A program made the position numbers and the translations under genes. Of a DNA stretch of 9,650 nt, positions 1 to 7,556 are shown one piece after another. A model generated the notes under the pieces. It was not told the DNA's origin. It saw nothing but the letters and a program-made list of their open reading frames with translations, and did not search any database. The first letter of the stretch is position 1. The number at the start of each line of letters is the position of its first letter. Origin of the DNA: Desulfovibrio sp. Its GTDB lineage: Bacteria > Desulfobacterota > Desulfovibrionia > Desulfovibrionales > Desulfovibrionaceae. The stretch covers positions 1 to 9,650 of the forward strand of contig JAIRTI010000098.1 in assembly GCA_031255035.1 (NCBI GenBank), given 5' to 3'.

Positions 1-150
1 GATTGCCCCCTCCCTGAAGGAAGGGGTTACCTGAAAGGTATTCCCGGCGTTGCCGGGCGTCAAGCTGGCATCTCCCTGAAGGGAGAGGTTTCAAACCATA
101 AAGGAAATTTCGATGAAGCGCCGCTTTATTCGTTTTGGCGTCGTTGCCCC

Positions 151-205
151 GGCTTTTTTGAAGGGGGGGCAGGACAGAAGAATCCAGCCCTCCTTCAAAA
201 AAGCC
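151..205. repeat. Long inverted repeat, 18-bp arms
   Basis: The arm at 151-168 (GGCTTTTTTGAAGG followed by Gs) pairs with 188-205 (CCCTCC then TTCAAAAAAGCC) over 18 positions, with a single G-T wobble at 165/191, around a 19-base loop. The T run sits inside the left arm rather than after the stem, so it does not have the layout of a simple intrinsic terminator. It looks more like a dispersed palindromic intergenic element or a structured RNA. Function is unknown. Confidence 0.7.
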
Positions 206-243
206 TTGCGCCTGGTCAAAACAAAAATAACGCTTCCTTATAG

Positions 244-1287
<1,044 letters not shown>

Positions 1288-1404
1288 GGCATCTCCTTCA
1301 GGTCATGGGAAAACCGCCTCCACTCCCCTTGCCCAGCGTTCCGCGACCTCACGGGCGCGGCGCACGGCGGCAGTCGGCGCCTTCCAGCATAGTACGGAGC
1401 GCCA

Positions 1405-1433
1405 ACTATATGCTCCCGGCGATTTTTTGGCAA
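1405..1433 (-). promoter_or_regulatory. Sigma-70 promoter of the DHH gene
   Basis: Read on the minus strand, TTGCCA (-35; complement of 1428-1433) is separated by exactly 17 bases from TATAGT (-10; complement of 1405-1410). Each box matches five of six consensus positions. Transcription would begin near 1398, giving a leader of about 110 bases before the DHH start codon. It is the best sigma-70-type promoter in the window. Confidence 0.65.
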
Positions 1434-1597
1434 TAGAGCGAAAGCCTTCCCCAGGGCGAGCGCATCTTACTTTCGTTGCGCCGCAGTATTTTTGTTTTTC
1501 AGAGCGTCCCGATTCGCCAACTTTTTTGAGGCGCGTCGTGTCTGCAAAGCCGCAGTAATAAAGGAAATCAGATGCGGTAGCCCTGAAGCCTTCCACC

Positions 1598-1627
1598 TTG
1601 TCGCGCGGGGCTTTGTCGCGCGGGGCT
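1598..1627. repeat. 15-bp tandem repeat ahead of the activator gene
   Basis: TTGTCGCGCGGGGCT occurs twice in direct, uninterrupted succession (1598-1612 and 1613-1627), ending just before the TTGACA at 1629. Two identical adjacent 15-mers in a promoter-proximal position could be protein-binding sites or a slippage duplication. Confidence 0.75.
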
Positions 1628-1628
1628 T

Positions 1629-1656
1629 TTGACAAGCGCCCGCCGCCGTGTAACCA
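1629..1656 (+). promoter_or_regulatory. Possible weak promoter of the activator gene
   Basis: TTGACA at 1629-1634 is a perfect -35 hexamer, but the best -10 at suitable distance is poor (TAACCA, 1651-1656, 16-base spacing). If used, the start site would fall near 1664 and the transcript would begin upstream of the ATG at 1692 and its GGAG (1676-1679). The same TTG could instead be an upstream start codon in frame with the gene, so the reading is ambiguous. Confidence 0.25.
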
Positions 1657-1691
1657 TATGGCTATCGTCGCACCTGGAGCCCGAACGCCAT

Positions 1692-3470
1692 ATGCTGAAC
1701 AACATCCTGCCGGAAATCACCCGCTTTTGCCGCATCATTTCCACGGTGACCGGCGTGGATATCGAAATCGTGGATGCGAAACTCGACCGCATATCGGGCA
1801 CGGGCATCTATGCCGAAACCGTGGGCAGCAACATCAGCCAGGCCGGGAAGATTTACAGCCACGCCCTGCGCACCGGCACGACGGTCTACATCGACAACCC
1901 GCGCGAGCACGGGCTTTGCCAAACCTGCCCCAACCGCGACGACTGCCGCGAGCTGCTCACGCTCTGCACGCCCATAACCTTGGGCAACAAGACTCTCGGC
2001 GTCATCGGCCTCATCTGCTTCACCGTGGAGGACAGGGAACGCGTGCTGGACCGCAAAGACGTGTTCGTGGAATTCGTGCAGCAGATCGCCGGGGTTATCA
2101 GCACCGCCGCGTCCAACGCCCAGAGGTCGCGGAAAGTCAAGCAGATGGTGGACCTGCTTTTGCAGATCACCGACAGGAACGCCCACGGCATCCTGATGCT
2201 CAGTAAAAACGGGCGCATCTCCTACGTGAACGAGGTGGCCCGGCAGGAGTTCGGGCTGGAGGAAAACTGTCTCGGGCGGCCCGTGAGCATCCGCAACACA
2301 GGCAACACCGTGGCGGACATGAAGGAATACGAGTTGCGCGTCGGGGATGCCGAGTACCACCCCTTCGGCAGGCTTATCCCGCTGGAGTCGGAAGACGACG
2401 ACTTTGCCCGGGTGCTTTTGACCGACCCGGTGCCGCGCATGACGGAGATGTTCTCCCTCTTCGGGGGCGCGGCCGAAAGGACGGGCGGGCTAACGGACAT
2501 CATCGGCGCGAGCCGGGTCATGGAAAAGCTGAAGAAGCGCGTGCGGCAGATCGCCCATACCTCGTCCACTGTGCTCATTACCGGGGAGAGCGGCACGGGC
2601 AAGGAAATGTTCGCCCGCGCCATCCATGCGGAAAGCGAGCGCAAGGGAAAACCCTTCATCGCCATCAACTGCGGGGCCATCCCCGACTCGCTCCTGGAAA
2701 GCGAGCTTTTCGGCTACGTTTCCGGCGCGTTTACGGGCGCCAAGCACTCCGGCAGGATGGGCAAGTTCGAGCTGGCGGACGGCGGCGTTCTTTTTCTCGA
2801 TGAAATAAGCTCCATGTCGCTGTACTTGCAGGTAAAGCTTTTGCGCGCCTTGCAGGAGAGGAACTTCACCCGCCTTGGGTCCAACCGGGAGATCAGCGTT
2901 GACGTGCGCGTCATCGCCGCGACCAACGACAATTTGCCGACGCTTATCGAACAGAAGATGTTCCGCGACGACCTCTATTACCGCCTGAACGTCATCCCGC
3001 TGGATCTGCCGCCCTTGCGCCAGCGAAAGGAAGACCTGCCCTGCCTCGCGGAATTTTTTCTCGACCACTATTGCGTCAGGTTCGGCAAGCCCCCGATCCG
3101 CCTGACCCCGGCCATGCTAGCCATGTTGCGGGCCTACCCCTGGCCGGGCAACGTCCGTGAATTCGAAAACTGCATCGAATACCTCGTCAACATGCACGAC
3201 GGCGGCCAGCTTACCCCGGCGCTCCTGCCCGCAAAAATCCACGACGCGTATGTTGCGAGCGCCACCGGGCATGCGCCCGGCGCCGGGCCCGGCGCCTTTA
3301 CCCCCGCGCCCCTCCCGGCACCCTCGCCCGTTCGGCCGCTCGCGGACCTTGAAATGGAAGCCATTGAAAACGCCGTGGCCCTGTATGGCGACACCACCGA
3401 AGGCAAAAAACAGGCCGCCGAAGCGCTGGGCATAGGCGTGGCCACCCTGTACAGGAAACTCCAGAAGTAA
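1692..3470 (+). CDS. ygeV: YgeV-like sigma-54-dependent transcriptional activator
   Basis: This 592-residue enhancer-binding protein resembles E. coli YgeV along its length as I recall that sequence (EIVD and SGTG near residues 25-38, [11 protein letters not shown] at the end). Residues 1-150 form a GAF-like sensor with a Cys cluster (C76, C79, C85, possibly C92). About 155-250 is PAS-like. The AAA+ domain has Walker A GESGTGKE (298-305), the sigma-54-contacting GAFTGA loop (345-350), Walker B LFLDE (D370, E371) and [14 protein letters not shown] Pro/Ala-rich linker precedes a Fis-type helix-turn-helix at the C-terminus. All motifs needed to open sigma-54 promoters are intact. I chose ATG 1692 because it matches the start of the sensor fold and has GGAG at 1676-1679, though 12 bases away; an in-frame TTG at 1629 would add 21 residues of low quality. 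Its probable target is the operon immediately downstream. The effector is unknown. Confidence 0.9.
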   Translation: MLNNILPEITRFCRIISTVTGVDIEIVDAKLDRISGTGIYAETVGSNISQAGKIYSHALRTGTTVYIDNPREHGLCQTCPNRDDCRELLTLCTPITLGNKTLGVIGLICFTVEDRERVLDRKDVFVEFVQQIAGVISTAASNAQRSRKVKQMVDLLLQITDRNAHGILMLSKNGRISYVNEVARQEFGLEENCLGRPVSIRNTGNTVADMKEYELRVGDAEYHPFGRLIPLESEDDDFARVLLTDPVPRMTEMFSLFGGAAERTGGLTDIIGASRVMEKLKKRVRQIAHTSSTVLITGESGTGKEMFARAIHAESERKGKPFIAINCGAIPDSLLESELFGYVSGAFTGAKHSGRMGKFELADGGVLFLDEISSMSLYLQVKLLRALQERNFTRLGSNREISVDVRVIAATNDNLPTLIEQKMFRDDLYYRLNVIPLDLPPLRQRKEDLPCLAEFFLDHYCVRFGKPPIRLTPAMLAMLRAYPWPGNVREFENCIEYLVNMHDGGQLTPALLPAKIHDAYVASATGHAPGAGPGAFTPAPLPAPSPVRPLADLEMEAIENAVALYGDTTEGKKQAAEALGIGVATLYRKLQK

Positions 3471-3471
3471 T

Positions 3472-3491
3472 TTCTCAAAACGAGAATTTCG
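3472..3491 (+). promoter_or_regulatory. Second activator half-site (degenerate copy)
   Basis: TTCTCAAAACGA (3472-3483) is an exact 12-base copy of the left arm of the large palindrome, starting 32 bases upstream of that copy, close to three helical turns. It begins one base after the activator stop codon. The continuation GAATTTCG resembles the palindrome centre but the right arm is lost. Likely an auxiliary binding site for the same protein, on the same DNA face; inference from sequence only. Confidence 0.5.
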
Positions 3492-3497
3492 CTGCGC

Positions 3498-3539
3498 TAG
3501 CCCTTCTCAAAACGATAATTATCGTTTTGAGAAGGGCTA
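3498..3539. promoter_or_regulatory. 42-bp perfect palindrome, probable activator binding site (UAS)
   Basis: Bases 3498-3539 are a perfect palindrome centred between 3518 and 3519. The left arm reads TAGCCCTTCTCAAAACGAT, the centre is AATT, and the right arm is the exact complement. The centre lies about 61 bases upstream of the sigma-54 -24 element and about 86 before the predicted start, a usual place for an enhancer of a sigma-54 activator, which binds as a dimer through its Fis-type helix-turn-helix. As RNA it would fold into a 19-bp stem with a four-base loop and might also stop or protect the activator transcript, though only a poor T-rich stretch follows. Confidence 0.75.
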
Positions 3540-3561
3540 CATCTTCTTTATTATGCTGATT

Positions 3562-3574
3562 TTACAAGTTTTTA
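3562..3574 (+). promoter_or_regulatory. Possible IHF-type bend site
   Basis: TTACAAGTTTTTA partly fits the IHF consensus (CAA, four bases, TTA present; two upstream positions differ). It lies between the palindrome and the sigma-54 promoter in the most AT-rich patch of the gap (about 3541-3580), where DNA bending would be expected to bring activator and polymerase together. Weak evidence. Confidence 0.25.
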
Positions 3575-3578
3575 TTCT

Positions 3579-3594
3579 TGGCCTGATCCTTGCT
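3579..3594 (+). promoter_or_regulatory. Sigma-54 promoter of the dpaL operon
   Basis: TGGCCTGATCCTTGCT matches the -24/-12 consensus, with the invariant GG (3580-3581) and GC (3592-3593) separated by exactly ten bases and TTGC fully conserved; only the AC after TGGC differs. The predicted start is near 3605, leaving a leader of about 28 bases before the dpaL GTG. Position between a sigma-54 activator gene with its palindromic site and a catabolic operon strongly supports the call. Confidence 0.8.
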
Positions 3595-3632
3595 TTTATA
3601 GCGCCAGAAAGCAACCGCTACCGGAGGAAGTT

Positions 3633-4853
3633 GTGAACACCATCAATTTCTATAGCAATCCCAAGCGAAAACTCCCCGGCCAGAAAGCGGGGCTGGCCGA
3701 TTTCAGCGCGAAGGAAGCCGCCCGCGTTCTGGCCTTCCACAAAAGTTTCCGCGAATACGCGCCCACGCCGTTGGTCGATCTTCCCGGGCTTGCCGCCTGC
3801 CTCGGATTCGGCAAAGTCATGGTCAAGGACGAGTCGAAGCGCTTCGGGCTCAACGCGTTCAAGGTTCTTGGCGGCTCGTACGCCATCGGCCGTATCCTTG
3901 CCGAGCGGCTTGGCCGCCCCATCGACAGCCTTTCCCGCGACGAGCTTGCCTCGGGCCCGGTGCAGGAGAAACTTGGCGACATCACTTTCGTGACCGCGAC
4001 CGACGGCAACCACGGGCGCGGCGTCGCATGGACCGCCCGGCAGCTCGGCATGAAGGCCGTCGTGTTCATGCCCAAGGGCTCCGCCGAAATCAGGGCGGCC
4101 AACATCCGCGCGACCGGGGCGGCGTGCCATATCACCGAGTACAACTACGACGATTCCGTGCGCATCGCGGACAAGTACGCCACCGAAAACGGCGGCGTGA
4201 TGGTGCAGGATACGGCATGGGAAGGGTACGAGGACATCCCCCGCTGGATCATGCAGGGCTATATGACCCTCGCCGTGGAAGCGCTGGAACAGATGCGCGG
4301 CATGGGCGTAGACAGGCCGACCCACCTTCTTCTGCAAGCGGGCGTCGGCTCATTCGCCGGCGCGGCGCTCGGCTACATGGCCGCCGCGCTCGGTAACGAT
4401 ATGCCGGTCACCGCCATCGTCGAGCCGCACAGCGCCAACTGCATCTACCGCTCGCTCATGGCCCCGGACGGCCAGCCCCGCGCCGTCACCGGCGACATGC
4501 GGACCATCATGGCCGGTCTTGCCTGCGGCGAGCCCAGCACCATCAGTTGGGGCGTTCTGCGCGACTACGCGGCGGCTGGCATCTCCTGCCCCGATTATAT
4601 CGCGGCCAACGGCATGCGTATTCTCGCCTCCCCCCGTCCCGGCGACACCCCGGTCGTCTCAGGCGAATCCGGCGCGGTGACCACGGGCATTCTCGAATGC
4701 ATGGCGACCACGGAACAGGGGCGGGCGATGGCCGCCTCCCTCGGCCTGAACACGGAATCAAAGGTGCTGTGCATCAGCACCGAAGGCGATACATCCCCCG
4801 AACTGTACCGCGAGATCGTCTGGTACGGCAAAAACTCCGATCAAGGCAGGTAA
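3633..4853 (+). CDS. dpaL: 2,3-diaminopropionate ammonia-lyase
   Basis: This 406-residue cytoplasmic PLP enzyme (fold type II, E. coli YgeX/DpaL family) converts 2,3-diaminopropionate to pyruvate and two ammonia. The PLP-binding lysine is K77 in LNAFKVLGGS. D124 in TDGNHGRG and D193 in VQDTAWEGY align, with a constant four-residue offset, to Asp120 and Asp189 described as acid-base residues of the E. coli enzyme. The glycine-rich phosphate loop QAGVGSFAG and a C-terminal STEGDT segment are also present. Family members accept both D- and L-diaminopropionate and, weakly, D-serine. The start is GTG, supported by GGAGGAAG at 3623-3630 two bases upstream. It is the first gene of the sigma-54 operon, with five bases to the next gene. 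Nothing looks damaged. Confidence 0.94.
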   Translation: MNTINFYSNPKRKLPGQKAGLADFSAKEAARVLAFHKSFREYAPTPLVDLPGLAACLGFGKVMVKDESKRFGLNAFKVLGGSYAIGRILAERLGRPIDSLSRDELASGPVQEKLGDITFVTATDGNHGRGVAWTARQLGMKAVVFMPKGSAEIRAANIRATGAACHITEYNYDDSVRIADKYATENGGVMVQDTAWEGYEDIPRWIMQGYMTLAVEALEQMRGMGVDRPTHLLLQAGVGSFAGAALGYMAAALGNDMPVTAIVEPHSANCIYRSLMAPDGQPRAVTGDMRTIMAGLACGEPSTISWGVLRDYAAAGISCPDYIAANGMRILASPRPGDTPVVSGESGAVTTGILECMATTEQGRAMAASLGLNTESKVLCISTEGDTSPELYREIVWYGKNSDQGR

Positions 4854-4858
4854 AAGGC

Positions 4859-6046
4859 ATGCTGACCCAGGAACAGAAAACCGACGTGACAGCCCTCTGC
4901 CGCGAGCTTGTCATGGCCCCGAGCTACTCCGGCCGGGAAGACAAGGTTGTGGACGTTCTCCGTGCGTACATGCAAAAAAACGGGTTTGACGACATTTTCG
5001 TCGACAAATACGGCAGCATCGTCGGCTGCATCAAGGGCAACCGGCCCGGCCCGAAAATCCTTTACGACGGCCATATCGATACCGTGCCCGTGCCCGACCC
5101 CACGGTCTGGCAGCACGATCCTTTCGGCGCGGAAATCGTTGACGGCAAGATTTACGGGCGCGGCACGTCCGACATGAAGGGCGCTGTCGCCGCGATGGCC
5201 GCCGCCGCCGCGAACTTCGCCAAAAAAACCGGCCGCGATTTCGCGGGTGAAATATACGTGGCCGGCGTCGTGCACGAGGAGTGCTTTGAAGGCATCGCCG
5301 CGCGGGAAATCAGCGCCCGCGTCAACCCGGATATCGTCATCATCGGCGAAGCATCGGAATTGAACCTGAAAATCGGCCAGCGCGGCCGCGCGGAAATCGT
5401 GGTGGAAACCTTCGGCGTGCCCGCGCACTCCGCCAACCCCGAAAAAGGCGTGAACGCGGTCCACTCCATGCTGCGGCTGGTAGCGGAAATCGAAAAAATC
5501 ACCCCGCCGACCCAGCCTGTTCTGGGCAAGGGCGTGGCGGTGCTGACGGACATCAACTCCACCCCTTACCCCGGCGCGTCCGTTGTGCCGAGCCACTGCC
5601 GGGCCACCTACGACCGCCGCCTGCTGGTCGGGGAAACGCCGGAGACCGTTCTCGCGCCGTTTGCGGAAGCGGTGAAAAAACTGGAAGCCGCGGACCCGAC
5701 GTTCAAAGCCAGGGTCTCGTTCGCCACGGGCAAGGAAAACTGCCACACGGGCAACACCATCGAAGGCGAGCGTTTCTTCCCCGGCTGGCTGTTCGAGGAA
5801 AAAGAAGAATTCGTCCGGAAAGCCCACGCGAGCCTCAAGGCAATGGGCCTCGACCCGACCATCACCCATTATTCCTTCTGCACCAACGCGAGCCACTACG
5901 CCGGGGAACGCGGCATCAAGACCCTCGGGTTCGGCCCTTCCCCGGAAAACCTGGCCCACACCATTGACGAATACATCGAGATCAACCAACTGCTCGCGGC
6001 CACGGGAGGGTACGCGGCCATTAGCAAAGCCCTGCTCAAGGGCTGA
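4859..6046 (+). CDS. ygeY: YgeY-family M20 metallohydrolase
   Basis: This 395-residue protein of the M20 peptidase/deacylase family matches the YgeY group, often labelled selenium-metabolism-linked hydrolase because of genomic association; its reaction is not established. Expected two-metal ligands are visible: H72 (YDGHIDTVP), bridging D105 (GRGTSDMKG), base and ligand E140-E141 (HEECFEG), E164 (IIGEASE) and H367 in AHTIDEY. A dimerisation/lid domain separates the halves (about 175-290). There is no signal peptide, so it is cytoplasmic. I chose the ATG five bases after the dpaL stop; the frame stays open further upstream, but that part overlaps dpaL and is a shadow. M20 enzymes cleave amide bonds of peptides or N-acyl amino acids, so here it may release diaminopropionate or a related amino acid for DpaL. 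Confidence 0.9.
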   Translation: MLTQEQKTDVTALCRELVMAPSYSGREDKVVDVLRAYMQKNGFDDIFVDKYGSIVGCIKGNRPGPKILYDGHIDTVPVPDPTVWQHDPFGAEIVDGKIYGRGTSDMKGAVAAMAAAAANFAKKTGRDFAGEIYVAGVVHEECFEGIAAREISARVNPDIVIIGEASELNLKIGQRGRAEIVVETFGVPAHSANPEKGVNAVHSMLRLVAEIEKITPPTQPVLGKGVAVLTDINSTPYPGASVVPSHCRATYDRRLLVGETPETVLAPFAEAVKKLEAADPTFKARVSFATGKENCHTGNTIEGERFFPGWLFEEKEEFVRKAHASLKAMGLDPTITHYSFCTNASHYAGERGIKTLGFGPSPENLAHTIDEYIEINQLLAATGGYAAISKALLKG

Positions 6047-6057
6047 AAGGAGAGACC

Positions 6058-7554
6058 ATGCACGCAACGTTTTACATCATCATCGCGTACATGGCGGTCA
6101 TGATCGCCATCGCACTGTATGTTTCCTTCCGCAAGGTCAAAAGCTCGGAAGATTTCCACCTGGCCGGGCGCTCCCTAGGCCCCCTGATGATGGCCGGAAC
6201 GCTGGCGGCCGCTGAAATAGGCGGCGGCAGCACCATCGGCGTCGCGGCCCGCGCTTACGGCGACTGGGGCCTCTCCGCCGGGTGGTACGTGGTCTGCGCG
6301 GGCATCGGCATTTTTCTCGTTTCCTTCGTGGCCCCGTTCCTGCGCCGCTCCATGGCCACCACGGTTCCTGAAATCCTGGCCCGCCGGTACGGCACCCCTT
6401 CGCACGTCATCACCACCTTGCTGTCCCTCGCGACCCTGTTCGTTGCGACGGCGGCGCAGGTGAAGGCGACGAGTTCCATCATCCAGACCGTTTCCGGCGC
6501 GGACTTCGTCACGGTAACCGTCATGGTCGCCATCGTGGTCACCGCCTACACCATGATGGGCGGTCTCGTTTCCGTGGCCTTCACGGATATCGTGCATATT
6601 CTCTTCATCACGATCGGCATGGCCGTCGCGATGCCGATCATCCTGAGCGGCGCGGGCGGATGGGAAACGGTCAGCGCGAATATCGCCGCCAGGGCCCCCC
6701 AGAAGCTCGGCCTGACGCTGGTCGGCTGGAAAACGATTATCGGCCTCATCCTCATGTACTTCATGACCTTCTCCACGGGGCAGGAAGCGGTGCAGCGCTA
6801 TTTCGCCGCCCGCGACATCAAGACCGCGCGCCTCGGCTCCTTCCTCTGCTCGGTGCTGATGGCCTGTTACGGCTTCATCCCGGCCATCATCGGCCTGTGC
6901 GCCCTCGCCCACTTTGACGGCATCAACCCCAACCAGGCCATGCCCATGGCGGCCATGAAGTTCGCGCCCATGCTCATCGCGGGCCTTGTCATGGCGTCGG
7001 TTGTCGCCGCCACCATGTCGAGCGCTTCCGGCAACCTGATCGGCTCCTGCACGCTGTTCACGAAAGACATTTACCAGAAGTACATCAACCCCAACGCGAC
7101 CGACCGCCAGATCATGCTGGTCTCCAAGGGCATCATCGTGCTGATGGGCATCGCCAGTTTGTGGATCGCGCTGGATGAAAGCATCGGCATCATCCCGCTG
7201 CTGGTGTTCGGCTTCACCATGCGCTCCGCCGGTCCCTTCGCGGCCTTCCTCTTCGGGTTCATCCACAGGAACGCCACGAAGAACGGCGGCCTCGCGGCCA
7301 TCGTGTTCGGTTCCCTCGCGGCGGGCTGGTGGCAGTATATGAAGGAACCCTACGGCATCATGTCGCTCGTTTTCGGCGCCGCCGTCAGCACCATCGCCTT
7401 CTTCGCGGTATCCAAGATTGAGCGCGGCATGGGCGTGCCCGCCGCGCCCCCGGCCATCACCGAAGCGCATGTGGAAGCCAACCGCCTTTCCGAGCTTCGC
7501 GGCGTCAGCGCGGCCCAAGCCGAAGAAGCCCGCCAGTCGGAAGAAAGGAACTAG
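6058..7554 (+). CDS. Sodium:solute symporter (SSS family)
   Basis: This is a 498-residue integral membrane protein with about 12-13 hydrophobic segments, starting at residue 3. The family core is seen in GTLAAAEIGGGSTIG (about 47-61), in FSTGQEAVQRYFAARD after the mid-protein segments, and in ATMSSASGNLIGSCTLF, where the Ser-rich stretch corresponds to the sodium-site region of this family. It ends in a hydrophilic cytoplasmic tail of about 45 residues rich in Ala and Glu. It should import an amino acid, acyl amino acid or small peptide with sodium. The ATG follows a clear AAAGGAGA and lies 11 bases after the ygeY stop. Substrate cannot be read from sequence; position between two amide hydrolases and DpaL points to the compound they degrade. 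Confidence 0.88.
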   Translation: MHATFYIIIAYMAVMIAIALYVSFRKVKSSEDFHLAGRSLGPLMMAGTLAAAEIGGGSTIGVAARAYGDWGLSAGWYVVCAGIGIFLVSFVAPFLRRSMATTVPEILARRYGTPSHVITTLLSLATLFVATAAQVKATSSIIQTVSGADFVTVTVMVAIVVTAYTMMGGLVSVAFTDIVHILFITIGMAVAMPIILSGAGGWETVSANIAARAPQKLGLTLVGWKTIIGLILMYFMTFSTGQEAVQRYFAARDIKTARLGSFLCSVLMACYGFIPAIIGLCALAHFDGINPNQAMPMAAMKFAPMLIAGLVMASVVAATMSSASGNLIGSCTLFTKDIYQKYINPNATDRQIMLVSKGIIVLMGIASLWIALDESIGIIPLLVFGFTMRSAGPFAAFLFGFIHRNATKNGGLAAIVFGSLAAGWWQYMKEPYGIMSLVFGAAVSTIAFFAVSKIERGMGVPAAPPAITEAHVEANRLSELRGVSAAQAEEARQSEERN

Positions 7555-7556
7555 CC

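Larger units (their letters stand above)
1288..1691. other. Divergent intergenic region
   Basis: About 400 bases separate the divergent DHH and activator genes. It contains the DHH promoter (1405-1433) and a roughly 110-base DHH leader. An AT-rich patch lies near 1485-1525 (T runs), a 15-bp tandem repeat at 1598-1627, and a TTGACA at 1629-1634. Minor direct repeats are GCCGCAGTA (1480-1488, 1549-1557) and AAGCCTTCC (1442-1450, 1586-1594). The string ATAAAGGAAAT (98-108 in the left flank) recurs at 1558-1568. Open frames crossing this stretch on the minus strand have no recognisable protein character and poor third-position bias, so no gene is called. Confidence 0.6.

Noticed and set aside
1303..1635. 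A 110-residue minus-strand ORF ending just before the DHH gene
   Set aside because: It crosses the DHH promoter and the tandem repeat (seen as repeated APRDK), has no family features and weak codon bias over most of its length.
3498..3539. The large palindrome as only a terminator of the activator gene
   Set aside because: No proper T run follows, perfect symmetry and the half-site copy suit a protein-binding site better, and it lies at enhancer distance from a sigma-54 promoter. A secondary RNA role is not excluded.
4547..4858. Upstream extension of the ygeY frame
   Set aside because: It overlaps the end of dpaL in another frame, and the family-like sequence begins at the ATG at 4859.
4859..6046. 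Selenocysteine codon or element linked to the selenium-related label of YgeY
   Set aside because: The frame has no internal TGA and the expected metal ligands are ordinary residues; the label comes from genomic association in the family.
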